This document shows, in pieces, positions 1-12,248 of a stretch of 64,000 nucleotides of DNA (positions are counted from its first letter, which is position 1; each line of letters begins with the position of its first letter). The notes under the pieces are model-generated. The model had not been told where the DNA came from. It ran no database searches and saw only the letters and a program-made list of their open reading frames with translations. The translations under genes were made by a program, and so were the position numbers. The stretch is from Rotaria sp. Silwood1 (Eukaryota; Rotifera; Eurotatoria; Philodinida; Philodinidae): the NCBI GenBank assembly GCA_905250075.1, contig CAJNOP010000515.1:87782-151781 (forward strand), in the 5' to 3' direction.

Positions 1-907
1 TAATGAAGATATTTTAGGGTATTATCTATTCAATTAAATATATTTACTGATTATTTATCGATTTAATTTATTTCAAATCTTAGCAAAAAACAAAATTTTG
101 TGTTTCGGTTTGTTCAATATATTTATTATAAATAATTGTTTATTATCGAAAATAATAATTATATTTCGAATGGGTTTGTTAAAAATATCTATGTTAATGT
201 TCATAAAATATTGATAATAATCATATATATATATATGTCGTGTCGAAGTTTGTTTTTTTTTTAACATTTACCTAAATATATATGATAAAAAAGTGAATAT
301 AATTGTATTGAAGTCTGCATTGAAACTATTCATTTGAGATAAACAATATTCGTAACTATATTTATAAATATTTATTTCGAAATAAATTATATTGTGTTAC
401 TAATATAGTTGAGTTTCCTACTAATTTAGAGTAGTTGAAATGTTTTAAAGAATCTAAAAAGGAAAAAATTTAAATGATATAACCAGTGACAAACTTAAAT
501 TGATAGGAAATTAAAAAATCGACTCATCATAAATCGAATAATATCATTATTAGACTTATTAATATAAGTTTCATCTCTCTCTCTCTCAATATATAACATA
601 ATTAAATAGTTTTTTTTAATTATTGTCAAATAAAACGTATATATATATAAGTGTTTGATTTGTTCTTCTATATATATAAATATGTTAATAATAATCAATA
701 ATTAAAATAAAATAAAAATCGATTATAGATAAGAGATAATATTTATTAATTAACACAAAATAATTAAATGATGAGAAATTTAATAAAAACTAAAGACGAT
801 AATAAATATTATAATCGGAATTCGATAAGAATTTAAAGAAAAAAAAAAAAAAAAAAAATCTAAATAAATTTGATTGATGAAGAAAAAAAAAAAAGAATAA
901 AATAAAT
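1..907. other. AT-rich intergenic sequence
   Basis: No gene was recognised. The stretch is mostly A and T with homopolymer A and T runs (for example about 837-860 and 880-900) and short TA repeats. Open frames here are low-complexity I/F/K/N strings with no domain signature. Confidence 0.6.
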
Positions 908-1505
908 TTATTCTTTATAAATAAAAAAAATAATAATAAGAATAAAAATATTTTTTTTAAATAAATATTCTTGTAAAAAAGTATCATATTTATTATCTAA
1001 TAAAGATCTTGATGCAATTATAATTGATTGATCAATATGTTGTTCAATATAAAATTGTACTATTATTCGATATCTTTTCGTTAATTTTTTAAAAAAATCT
1101 TTTATTTCTTCACATAATGTTAAACAATTTATTTTCCATTTGGTATTATCATATAAATAATCATTTATATATTGATTTAATAAATTATTAATATATTGAG
1201 AATATTCTTTTGTATATTCAAATTTATTTTCATATATATATGAACTTTTATTATTAACACTTTTATTAATTATACTTGTTGGATACAATTGATTTTTAAT
1301 ATCATATCGACCAATTAATCTATTTACTTCTATTTAATATATTAATAAATAAATAAATAGAACAATAATAATAATAAAATTTTACCATTAGATTTGTCAA
1401 TATTTGAATAATTAATAAAATTAGTTAAATCATATTGAGGAATTTTTTCCGATAAATCCAATAGAATATTTTCTTTTTGAGAATATTTTCCTAAAGATTT
1501 TTTCT
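908..1505 (-). CDS. Tctex1-domain dynein light chain-like protein, 3' part
   Basis: Two joined exons were seen (1386-1505 and 908-1329, phase 1 across the intron), giving about 179 residues to the stop. The last ~115 residues fit the Tctex1 light-chain fold in order: an N-terminal helix with Y-x5-Y, then TKWKINCLTLCEEIKDF, the strand KRYRIIVQFYIEQH, a small-residue turn at IIASRSLLD (usually 'AS.CLWD'), and the terminal strand NIFILIIIFFIYKE. Proteins of this family (DYNLT/TCTEX1D) are light chains of cytoplasmic or axonemal dynein and dimerise on the intermediate chain. The N-terminal ~70 residues have no domain, as in TCTEX1D proteins. An in-frame TAA lies just before 1505, next to an acceptor AG, so at least one upstream exon is missing; I could not find it between 1506 and 2545. 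Family assignment is fairly secure, subfamily is not. Confidence 0.68.
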
Positions 1506-2545
1506 CTTAATAGAATTTATTTTATTTATTTATTTGTTAATTTAAGTTTTATTTAAAATAATATATTATATTCATCGAGATTTTTTTTCTTAAATTATTC
1601 TTTAATTAATTAGTAGAAATATTTAAATTAAATAAATATTTCTATATAGTTTTCTAATAGATTTAATTCATTTAAACATATTAACTAATTTTTATATTCT
1701 CTCCAAGATGACTCTTACATTTATTAACTTATTTATTTAATAATATTTATAAATATATTCTATATTAATAAAAAGATTATTTTAATATAACGAAAATCAA
1801 TATTCAATATATTAATATATAATATTATCTTTTCGTTAATATTTATTTATTAATAAACAATCGAATAATTAATTTCGACATATTATTCAATATTAAAAAT
1901 AATATCAATATCCTTATAGATAACTAAAAGAATCTTTCTATTTAATTGAATTATTCTTAATTAATTCTATGATATAGTTTATCTTAAATTAATCTTAACA
2001 TATCGATTATTAATATATATTAAACAAAATATTCTATTGACAATATTTAATTAAAATGATTAGATAAAAAGTATATATTATAGAATTATTTGTTAATAGA
2101 TGACATGATATGTATTTCTCTATTATAAATAATATTCGAAAGTTAAATTAATCAATAGAATTTAATGTTAACTTGTCAATTTAATTTAATCATAATCGAT
2201 TAAATAAATTGACAATCGAATTATTGAATTTAAATGTTTGAATATAGTTACATTAACTTATTCGTTTATTAATAAAATCATCTCTAGTTTATTTTAGTTT
2301 TTCTATTTAGGGATTTTTAACTGTTTCATTAATATAAAAATTAATTTAAAAAAAAAAACAAAAAATAATCGAAATAAAACGATTGAACAACTAATCAATA
2401 TCTATTCTGTTCAGTCAATCAATTAATCTCTTATTTACTCTGATAAAGACAAGCAAAATATTTTTTTATTCGATTTCAATTTACAAACATTTCTATGTTT
2501 TTATTTTATTCTATTCTAATAAAGGAAACATTATATATCTTCCTA
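1506..2545. other. AT-rich sequence upstream of the Tctex1 gene
   Basis: It should contain the 5' exon(s) and promoter of the Tctex1-domain gene, but I could not identify an in-frame start with a matching donor. Otherwise only AT-rich sequence with TA-rich simple stretches. Confidence 0.4.
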
Positions 2546-3135
2546 TATATAGACTACTGACCATAAGTCCCTGGATGTACGATACTTCCTCATAACTTCA
2601 ATAATTTTCCACGAAATTTTTACCAGAGATAGGGCTTAAAAAACTGTGATCGCAAGCACCAACCCGAGCTCTATCGACTGATATAGGATGGAGTTATGAT
2701 TCAAACATTAGTTTCACCTCTGTTTACTTATTAATCAATATTGACAGTTTTTATGAAAAACATTCGAGATCGTAGAGGTCTTGTTTAATCTTTAGGTTGT
2801 TTCGTAAGTTGTTACACGAATACGCAGTGAGCATTTATTGCTCAATAAAGGCATCTCTGGAGAATAGTAGATTAATATTAATGAGCTAAGAAACAACTTA
2901 GAGATTAAACAAGTCTTCTAGCATCGCGATTATTTTTCCATGAAAACTGTGAATATTGATTTACAAGTAAACAGAAGTGAAACTAATACTTCATACTATA
3001 TCAGTCGATAGAGCTCGGGTTGGTGCTTGCGATTATAGTTTTTTAAGCTCTATCTCTGGTAAAAATTTCGTGGAAAATTATTGAAGTTATGAGGGAGTAT
3101 TGCACATCCAGGGACTTATGGCCAGTAGTCTATAT
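2546..3135. mobile_element. Foldback (long inverted repeat) element
   Basis: An imperfect inverted repeat: left arm about 2546-2810, right arm about 2888-3135, with a loop of about 75 bp. The outer ends read TATAGACTACTGACCATAAG on the left and, reverse-complemented, TATAGACTACTGGCCATAAG on the right, inside TA-rich flanks, so a TA target duplication is possible but cannot be proved. The arms share blocks such as CGAGCTCTATCGACTGATAT and AAATTTTTACCAGAGATAG. No transposase frame is present. The short ORFs covering the arms are by-products of the repeat. Sequence to about 3650 has the same higher GC and may belong to a larger decayed repeat. Confidence 0.75.
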
Positions 3136-3771
3136 GGTAAAATTTTCAGTGAGATCGTACTTCAAAAAGTTCATTCCAAAAAATCGACCTTTCAGAGCCA
3201 TTAGACAGAGCTCAAACGAAAAGGTTTGTCTTAATATTATTCTAGGAACTCCTACCGTTAACAAGAGCCCTTTGGAATCGATTTCGAACTTTTCCGTTCG
3301 TAACCAGAGCATTTGATCGGTAGTGAAGTCGTACTCAGTCATGTCGCTAACGCTGAAGAAATTTTTTTTTTGTTTTGAAACAGCTATACATGCTCAAAAT
3401 AATTTTACACCGGGATTTAGTAGCCTTAGGAGTCATGTCTAGTATTGCATATTAAATTTTCGGCGATTGTGCAACAGTTGGAAATTTTTAAAACTGAAAG
3501 TATGTAAAGTGAGAGTTGATGTCCTCATTATGTTGTCACGTCGGCAACGCTCGTTTTTCGTTAATAACTCCTCTGAACAAAGCTGTAGAGTGTTGATTTT
3601 TTCATGGCATCTAGAATAACTCGAGACTGGTACAAGATGTAAAAACCACAAGTAAACCAGCTGATAATTTCGATATATACATACTTCAAGTTTGCGATGT
3701 CACATCTGTAACGAATGATTTATCCTATATAGTTAAATATAAAAAGATCTGAATATGATAATTGGTTAGTC
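3136..3771. other. GC-richer unique block, no gene recognised
   Basis: Base composition resembles the adjacent foldback rather than the AT-rich flanks, which suggests an old repeat. Open frames on both strands show no domain and do not extend into one another by splicing. Confidence 0.35.
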
Positions 3772-3981
3772 TCAATATAATTTAATATGATTAAATAATA
3801 AAATAAAATATTGAGAAAAAAATCCGATGAATATAGAAATAAATAAATTGAAAATACCTTTTTGTTTGTTAAGATATTTTTTCTGATCTTTATATGATGT
3901 TTGCTGATATTTACTATTTCGACGATTACTGTTTAATCGATTATATTCACGATTTGTTGATAATATTTGATCGATATTCAT
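3772..3981 (-). CDS. Hypothetical N/K/Q-rich ORF, possible first exon
   Basis: Begins with ATG followed by a polar stretch (MNIDQILSTNREYNRLNS...) of about 41 residues, after which a donor-like AAAAG/GTATTTTC occurs. The remaining residues (hydrophobic I/F/L) are then probably intron read-through. No domain is recognised, and no matching downstream exon was found. It lies in the same orientation as, and 100 bp downstream of, the membrane-protein ORF next to it. It could equally be chance. Confidence 0.22.
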   Translation of the reverse strand: MNIDQILSTNREYNRLNSNRRNSKYQQTSYKDQKKYLNKQKGIFNLFISIFIGFFSQYFILLFNHIKLY

Positions 3982-4080
3982 TGAATAAATATATTTATTG
4001 AGAATTGTTTTGTTTTTTCGATAAATGAATAAAGGCGGTAATAAAATAATATTATTATAAGTAAAGATAAAATTATTATA

Positions 4081-4461
4081 TTAAATCGAGTTAGTTTTTT
4101 GTTGTTGATTATCTTTAATTATTTCAGCGGTAATAGCTAATTGTAAACTTTTTCTCATAAGTTCTTCAATAAATGTTGGTCTTGTTCCAATCTGAAAAGA
4201 TTTATTTTCATTATCGAATTCTTGTTCTTGTTCTTCTCCTTCTTGTTTATTTATTGTATGATTATTTAAATCATTTTTAATTGATTGTTGATTTCTCTCA
4301 ATATTTATTTTTTTCGTATTGAAATAATTACCCTTATTAAATAATTCTTTTCTATAACGATATAATAAATAAACAGTTAATATTAAGATTGTTGAACTAA
4401 GAGAAACAGTTGAACCAATTAAGATTCCTCGAATAAGTTCATTATGATGATTAATTGACAT
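4081..4461 (-). CDS. Small single-pass membrane protein, unknown function
   Basis: A single uninterrupted frame of 126 residues from an ATG in A-rich context. Residues about 10-34 form one hydrophobic segment (GILIGSTVSLSSTILILTVY), followed immediately by RYRKEL, so the N-terminus is probably outside and the basic C-terminal tail in the cytoplasm. The tail has an E/Q-rich stretch (about 70-85) and then GTRPTFIEELMRKSLQLAIT, an amphipathic helix. No family is recognised. Codon use (A/T third positions) matches the other genes here. Confidence 0.45.
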   Translation of the reverse strand: MSINHHNELIRGILIGSTVSLSSTILILTVYLLYRYRKELFNKGNYFNTKKINIERNQQSIKNDLNNHTINKQEGEEQEQEFDNENKSFQIGTRPTFIEELMRKSLQLAITAEIIKDNQQQKTNSI

Positions 4462-7400
4462 TTATCGGTTTTTTTCTTATTTTTGATAAAAAGCAAAGAA
4501 TAATTGATTAATTATATATAACAGAGATTAATTATATTTACTGATATAGACAAATTAACTAATTGACAATGTTATTATCGCGCTTTATTTTTATTTTTTT
4601 TATTTTTTCTTATATAACTTTATTTAACTAACAGAATATAACTGAATTAATCATTTATTATTATTATATTAATTATTTTGATAAAAGATGCCTTTTTTTG
4701 TTTCTAACAACAATTATTCGAGAAATCTTATGGTAAAAAAAACAAGAAAAATATGTTTGTTTATTATTAAATAAAAAATAATTATTGGTGTGAAAGTTAG
4801 TTGTTTTTTTTTGTATAGGTTGTTGATGTATATATACATATTCCTATAAAATTTATCAGGTAAATAATAATTATATATCGATTGTAAAAAGTATGTTTAT
4901 ATTTGTAATAAATGTGGTTAGTGAAATAAATTAAATAATTAAAAATTTCTATTCGAAAAAGAATTTATCTATTGTTAATAAATATTAATGTTTAGTTATA
5001 ATGATATTATCGAAATCCTAATTCTCAATCGAATTTCGAAAATAAATTTTTTTCTTTTTTATATTGAACTATTTTTTTGAAAAAATCTAAATAAAATCTC
5101 TGATTAATCATTGATGAATTATGATATGATAGGATATTTTCATATTTATTTTATTCGTTATCAGATTTCGATTAAGTTTTATTTTTTTTGTTGTCAATGA
5201 GAAAATAACTCGATGATATATCATTTATATAAATAAATCAATCAATCGTCAAATAATAGAAATAAAATATGTTTGTTTTTTTTTTTTTTTTTTGAAAAAT
5301 GTTGCATTAGTTAAATAAGATAAATAGATTAATAATTTTAAAATAATTATAATTTATGATCATCAGAATAATATTTACAGATATAATCAACATATAATAT
5401 ATTTGTAAAGAAAAACTAATACCACCGAGACTATTTTAAATAATTATTTATATATTAATGTAATATTATTTAAATTTTCGTTATTGTTAATATATGTATA
5501 AGTGAATATATAATGTATTTCGAACAAAATTGATTTTAATAATAAGAAGAATATATAAACATATGTATATATATATATATATATTAATTGAGATAATATA
5601 GATTAGTTTGATCTTTAATATAATCATTCGAGCATAACAACTGTCAGATTTGTTTTTTTCTTTATATCTTTGTTCTATATTAAATGTCATTCAATCATAT
5701 AAACAATAATATAATCTATATATAAACAAATATTGATCAAAGACATATTTATATTTCATCTTTCTTTTTCTTTTTCTTTTTCTTTTTCTTTTTCATCAGT
5801 TAAATATTGAAATAGAATATATTTATTAAATAAACCATTTATCGTTGTTATTCGATCGATTTTGTTTATCCAAATATTATTTAACTTATTTTTAACTTAA
5901 TTATAAAATAAATAAAAGCAAATTGATTAATCTTGAAAAAAGAAAAAAGAATAAAAAAACTAGAATGTTTATTTATATTTAATTAAATAGTATTGACTAT
6001 TTCTATTGAATAATTAAAGTTAATTAATAAATATGAAGAATAAATCGAATAGAAATGAATATATTTATTTAATATAAACAATAATATCAATGATGATGAT
6101 TAATTATTGATATTAATATCATATCTTTTTCATTAATTAAACATATTATTTATATTGACAGTATAGAAAATATCTTCAAATTAAAATCAATAAAAATGAT
6201 TATCTAAACATAAGATTGTTTATTGTTGTATGTCAATCGAGAAGATAGATAAACTATATAATAATTAATTATTGTATAACATATTTAAATAAAACATTTT
6301 TGAAATTTTATTTAATAAATCATAATGATTTACTTTTTTTTTTGAAAAATTTATATCATATATATATATCATTAATAGTTTAGATTTATATTAAATATAA
6401 ATATCTATGATTATAATCGAATTCTTCTCCTTGTTTTTATTTCTCTGGGTACTTATGAAAGAAAAACTCATTTTCTGAGAGAAGATAATAAATAATTGAA
6501 AACGTTTAGAGAAATTTTTTGTTGCACAAATGTGTGAATTCTTGTTACCAATAATAAAATAATATAATGTTCTACTGACAGATATTTGATGCATTTGCAA
6601 TAGATATATTTCTATCAATCGAATCTTTCAAAGAGATTTTTCCTTTTTTCTTTTTCGAACTATCTCAACATATTTATGTTCGATATTATTGTCGAAGACG
6701 ACAACATTCAATAGTCAATATTCTATGAAGATTATTAATAAAACAGTTTTAGAAGACAAGATACAAAACTAAGCTGAAATTTAAACTCACCTATTATCTA
6801 TTCAATCATTTTTGATTGTTTTTCTTTTTTTTTTCGAAAGAGTACTTTTATATATACAGCAGATAGATATATTGTTCTAGGAATGATAGATGAACTTTAT
6901 GATTAATACTAATGTTCGATTTTCTACAGTTTTTCATAATATGATGTTTAGTGATTAGATCATTCCAGATAGAGTTTATTTTTTTTTAAATTTCTTGAAC
7001 GATATTGATATATTCAATGGAAAATTTACAGAAACAAACGAACATTTAAAACTAAAATAAGGTTCGTAATCGTTGTAATTCAATTGTTTATTGTTATTTT
7101 CTAATCAGCAAAAATTTTAAATTAAATTTGTCAATCCGTCGATAGAATAATGTTAAAATAATTGAATTCTAATTAATCTATGTTTTTTTTTCCATTAGAT
7201 CTGCTTGTAAAAAATTCATATTCAATGTAATTTGTTCTCGGTTTGTTAATTGAAAATATCGTTTGAATTGATAATATTCGTCAATTTATTAAAAAAAAAT
7301 ATATATTATCCTCTGAAGAGAATATTAAAGAAAATATCATTGAATTGACAATTGTGTTGTAGACGCATCTTTCGTTTAAAGTTTTCATCGATAAATTATT

Positions 7401-7484
7401 TTATTTATTGTTTAATAATAATAAGAGAAATTAATCAAATTAATATCATCTATAGGTCACTATTGATCATAATATAGATTATTC
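4462..7484. other. 3-kb AT-rich intergenic region
   Basis: No gene was recognised on either strand. Present are a run of Ts near 5277-5294, a TA-dinucleotide run near 5563-5583 and one pyrimidine microsatellite (listed separately). Short ORFs lack any domain and several use non-ATG starts. Confidence 0.5.
5758..5795. repeat. (TTTTTC)n microsatellite
   Basis: About six uninterrupted hexamer copies of TTTTTC within AT-rich intergenic DNA. Confidence 0.9.
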
Positions 7485-7950
7485 GAATGTAATGATCATC
7501 GACGAAAACGAGATCATCGAAAAAGATATCATCGAAATAAAGACCGCCGAATTTTTTTCGATGATCTTTATCAGATACATTCTTTCCGCAATCATTATTT
7601 TCGTTCACACATTTGATATGAATCGCATGCAGAGAGCGGCTATTTATCTATCTCATAAACATCATGAATTGCAATCGAGTTTTGCGATAGATTCCGCGCT
7701 TGTTTTAGTTTCTGACCTGATTCCTAACTTAAGTTAGGAACTAACTCAATCTAGGCACTTTGACTTAACAATTGTATATCTCAGCGTTGAAAAACATTGT
7801 CAATGACTATATCGCAGAAAGTGAGATCGTCGAAATGATAGATTGACGATTGGCACATCACCGAAATCATATTTCGTCGAAATACGGTTCGCCGAATTTC
7901 GGCAAATTGTATTTCGGCGATGTATCTTTCGACGAACAGCATACTTACAG
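7485..7950. mobile_element. TTCGGCGA-rich foldback-type repeat
   Basis: Both ends are built from degenerate CGAAAT / TTCGGCGA / TCATCGA words: the left end has ATCATCGAAAAAGATATCAT and GACCGCCGAATT, and the right end, reverse-complemented, has TTCGTCGAAAGATACATCGC and CGGCGAACCG. The interior holds a perfect palindrome CCTAACTTAAGTTAGG at about 7724-7740. The block is clearly richer in G and C than its flanks. I read it as a non-autonomous inverted-repeat element. The 81-residue open frame on the plus strand is an effect of the repeat, not a gene. Confidence 0.5.
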
Positions 7951-8311
7951 AAATTTAATCGTAAAAAATATTAAATTTATTCTTAATTAAGATAAAGTTT
8001 TAGAAAAAGGCAAAAGTCGATATATTAATTAATTGTTTTTGTTTTTTTATCGTCGTTTGTGTACTGATGTTGATCAACTCTTTTTAAATTGAACAGATCG
8101 AATAAGATTTATTTATAAATGAAATAAAAATATGAATTAAATTGATCATATAGATAATAGAGACCTCTAGAGAACAAATATAGAATTGGAAAATAATCAA
8201 TGTCGTACAAAAACCATAAACAAAAAAAAGAATTTGTTTTTAACATTATTCTATAGATTTAATGAATTATATGAAAATCTAAGGAACAGAAGACACAAGA
8301 CAAGTTAAAAT
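7951..8311 (+). other. Upstream region of the LETM1-domain gene
   Basis: AT-rich sequence that should include the promoter and 5' UTR of the downstream gene. No TATA box or other motif stands out. Confidence 0.3.
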
Positions 8312-11300
8312 ATGCAAAGTTTATTTATATTAAATAGTAGTAAAATAATTAATTCAAATATTCGTTTATCTTCATCATCAATAAAACCTTCGATTATTTC
8401 TCGTATTCGAAATATAATTCATCATTATTGGCTTGGATCAAAATTACTTTATCAAAATTATAAATCAGTTCAACAAATTCGAAAAAAGTTTGTATTTAGT
8501 TTTATTTTTTTATATTATTCAATATAGCTAAATATCTTCTTCTTCTTCTTGTTTTTTTTATTCTTCAATCAAATAAATCTTATATAGAGATATTAATTCG
8601 TTAACACGTCATGAATATTTAACATTAGAACAATTTCATTATGATATTCGTGTTGGAGCTCCATTTGTTTTATTATTTCTATTACCGATAATTGGTTATA
8701 GTGCCCCGATTATTGCTTTTATCGCTCCAAAATATCTTCCATCAACACTAATTATGCCTAAACAAAAGGTTTTATATTAAAAATAATTGAATTTATTTTG
8801 TTTGTTTTATAAAATCATATAAATAAATTTTAGGCTGCATTTATAAAAGATGATGCGCGTGCATCATCTTTAATAATTGATTCATTAATTGAATTTAGTC
8901 AAAAACAATACAATTATGAAAATATTCATGGAATAATATCAATTATGCAATTTATAGATCAAGTAAACAAATAGACGAGTGCTTTCATTATTTTCTTCTG
9001 TTTCTATCAATTAGCTTAATGAAGAAAAAAAAAAACTAAATAGGTAACAAAAATTCTAATAAGTGGACAGTTATCTTTATCAGATTAGTGATAATCTATC
9101 TACTATTAGTTACTGAATAATCGACAATCGAAAGAGATAATAGAAAATATTCAAGTTTACCAACAATAAGCTTCTCTTTTCAAATATAATCATTATTTAC
9201 AAAATATTTTATCCAAGGATTTTTTTATTTGACAAATCTTACTCTCTTTATCTCTCTCTATTATAAACGTCGAAAAATTGATTAGAAAAATCTATATAAT
9301 CAATCGTTATTTACGAAAAAAAAACAAAATATCTTTGATTGATGAATTCGAAAATATTTCATTATCTATTTCGTAATAAATTGTTACGGATCCGTGGTCA
9401 CTTATTTATTTATCTAAGGATAATTTAGCATTTGTGAGAATGAATTTATTCTATAATAAGATGAGAAGTCGAGCCATCGTTAATTTCAATCTTTTTTTAA
9501 AATCGAGTTCGTTCAATTAAATTACTTTTCTAAACACTTTCAATTTAGAATATTGGGTTTTTTTTTCATTCAAATCATAGATGATTTTAAACTAAAATAA
9601 ATAAATCATTTTTAATAAAAAATGAATTCGAACAAAAAGAAAAATCAAAATTTGATTATATATATATAATATGATGAATATTATTTAAGAATAAGTTAAT
9701 ATGTCAAACTTGAATCGATCTCGTCTAGTTTGTTCGTTGATGGAATATACGAAAATTTAATAAATTATCAATAAACAGAGAAAGATTTATGCATAAGACT
9801 CTCCATTAATTTATACGAGAATATCTGTTAAGATAAAAACCTTTTTCAGGATAATTAGTTTTTCTTCTCTGCTTTTATTTTTTACTTAACTTCGATACGA
9901 CTGAATATTTAAACAAATATTTATAATAAAACAATATTTTATTGTCGCTAGTAGAATTAAGTCGATGGTTAACTCTATGAGGAATATTTCGAGAAGAAAA
10001 ATCTATTCTCATCTAGAATTATCATCAATTTAAATTGATATTAAAACACATTTGTATTTATCTAATCTCTTGTTTTTTTTATTGATGATTAAATGTATTT
10101 CTTCTGAAAACAGGAGCGGCGCCAAGAGGTCGGAGCAGGGGGGGGGGGGCAGTGCCAAAATCGGAGAAAGTCAAAAAGTGTTCTCTAAACTGAAATTTTC
10201 TCCGAATCAGAATTTTATTAATATACTTCTTCAAAATCGGAGAAAATCGTTTACTCATTTTTGTTCAAAATTGGATTTTTCTGAATTCATAGAAATATAT
10301 TCAACACTATTATATAACTTCGCAGAAAATTCAAGTTTGAAGAACATTTTTGGGCGATTTTCTCCGATTTTGGAGAAATATATTATACAAATTTCTCCAA
10401 AATCGGAGAAAACCGCCTAAAAATGCCCTCCAAACTTGAATTTTTACCGAATTTAGAGAAAACTATCGAGTATATTTCTCCAAAATCGGAGAAAGTAACA
10501 GTGAAAATTTTCTGGAGCAGGAGGGGTGACTCCCTATCCCCCTCCCCCGGTCGCGCCGCCCCTCTCTGAAAATATTCGTTTTCGAGTTATCTCGTCTAAT
10601 AATCTCTAATACCAACAATACAAACATAATTATAATTAATATGTCGAATAACAACGATCAGTTTTTAAAAAGAAAAATTCTTTTTTAAATGCTTCTCTTT
10701 TCAAAAACGAATAATTGATTGAGTTGTAAGAAAAACGAAGATAAATAAATAAGATTTGATCATCGATAAAAGAAAAAGAAAACGGTTTTCTGTTTTTGTG
10801 TACTCAAAGAGTGAGTAAACTCTTGAATCGGTCAGTATATCCGGCCGGCCGTTTACACGATAACTTTCGAAAGGAGAGTCCGATCACGATGAAATTTTCT
10901 ATACAGTTCAGTCTTTACAATATCTCGGTCGAGAGAAGAAGATGAGAAGGATCGGCCGAGCCGTTCCTGAGTGATTGGAAAAATACCCATTTTTTTCTAT
11001 AGCTTCCTATGGAAAAATCGACCCATCGCCGCTTTCGTAAAAGACTTTTCCTATCATAGTCAATTAAGACCCCAACTATTATATACCATTCGATAGAGAA
11101 TTTCAAGAGCTATAAAATGATATATAAAACATGGAAACAGGAAGATTATCTTACCCATCGAAAAGATAAATAGGGAAGAATCGGTTCTGTTTTTGTGCAC
11201 GCTCTAATTGATCGCCAATTCGAGCTCTATCTTTTGACCATAGAGATGATAATCGAAGATTTTCTGGGGCGGAGAACTAGAATCTGCACTAAACTTGGCT

Positions 11301-12162
11301 CGAAGCTCCATTAGTTGAGTATTGACCAATAGAAATCATGTTATAGGAAAAACGACTTTCTGAGGCTAAATAAAGCCGAACAGGTGAAATTTGAGGTCTA
11401 TACGCTCCTAAGTCCTACGATTGAACAGTAGGCAATGGAATTCAAGGGTTTATAGAAAAGGTTTGCCTCGCGAATTTTTTATATCCATAGATTCTAGGAT
11501 GACCGATTTGTCTCATTCACTTTTTGAAGTACACGTAGCTCTCGGATATAAATCGGAGATTTCCGCATTTATTATTTTTGTTTTGTAAATATGTGAAAAA
11601 TCGAAAAAAAGAAAAAAAGATTTTTAATTGAAAGGTTTCAAAATCATCTGATCGATTTAAAATGTTAATGTCATCGATTCCATTATATTCATCATTATTT
11701 ACAAAATATATTAATTTATCATTACTTGATCGTAAACATTTATTATTAATTCATAAATCAGTATTACATTCATCATTTATTGCTGATTATATTTTAACTA
11801 ATTATTCAATTGAATATGATCTTGAAATGTGGCAACATCGAATATTAATTGATGATAAAAGAATAATAAATGTAAATAAACTTAGTCAATATGAATTAGT
11901 ATCATCTCTTTATTCACGTGGCATTTATCTTCATGTAAATCATATGGGTAAAGTTTTACAATATGAACAAATGAACAATTTGAATAAATTTGAGAAAAAA
12001 AAATCGAAAAACTTAAATGAATATATTAATATAGATGAATATATTATAAACGATTGGAAAGAATTATTACATAAATGGATTCAAATTCATGATCAAGTTT
12101 CAAAAACAAATCGAATATCTACAAGTTTTCTTGTTCATATAACACCTTTACTTGTTAATTAA
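8312..12162 (+). CDS. LETM1-domain protein (LETMD1-like), inner mitochondrial membrane
   Basis: Four exons (8312-8487, 8588-8768, 8834-8962, 11635-12162) join in frame to 337 residues. The N-terminus is rich in S, R, I and N with no acidic residues over ~45 positions, like a mitochondrial targeting sequence. Residues about 59-119 hold the LETM1 signature: LTRHEYLTLEQFHYDIRVG, then one membrane segment (about 83-105, PFVLLFLLPIIGYSAP), then PKYLPSTLIMPKQK. Residues about 238-310 match the C-terminal ribosome-binding-like half (NVNKLSQYELVSSLYSRGI). LETM1 itself is a longer cation/proton exchanger with EF-hand and coiled-coil regions; the short length and single membrane segment fit LETMD1 better. 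Intron 3 (2.67 kb against ~65-100 bp for the others) contains a hAT-type element. The acceptor at 11634 has a weak pyrimidine tract but keeps phase 0. Confidence 0.82.
10103..10572. mobile_element. Non-autonomous hAT-like element 1 with 8-bp TSD
   Basis: Element 10111-10564 (454 bp) is flanked by exact 8-bp duplications TCTGAAAA (10103-10110 and 10565-10572). The ends are inverted repeats: CAGGAGCGGCGCCAAG on the left and GAGGGGCGGCGCGACC on the right (reverse complement). An 8-bp duplication with CAG-type GC-rich ends is typical of the hAT superfamily. The interior is filled with direct and inverted copies of TCGGAGAAA/TTTCTCCGA (at least eight), which are candidate transposase-binding subterminal repeats. 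A 12-G tract starts 27 bp from the left end. There is no transposase. It sits in intron 3 of the LETM1-domain gene. Confidence 0.87.
10790..11560. repeat. GC-richer repeat-like block in the LETM1-domain gene intron
   Basis: This block is clearly less AT-rich than its flanks, contains a CCGGCCGGCCG core near 10850, and has short frames on both strands without domains. The phrase TTCTGTTTTTGTG occurs twice (about 10788 and 11187) as a possible internal direct repeat. No terminal repeats or target duplication were found, so the class is unknown. Confidence 0.3.
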
Positions 12163-12248
12163 TAAATTTTAATTTGACTTATATATATATCTTTTTATAA
12201 GAGAGAAAAAGAAAGAAAAAAAACTAAGAAAATATTAATGTATTTGAT

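Noticed and set aside
10052..10420. 122-residue ORF in the LETM1-domain gene intron
   Set aside because: Composed of flank plus the TCGGAGAAA repeats of hAT-like element 1.
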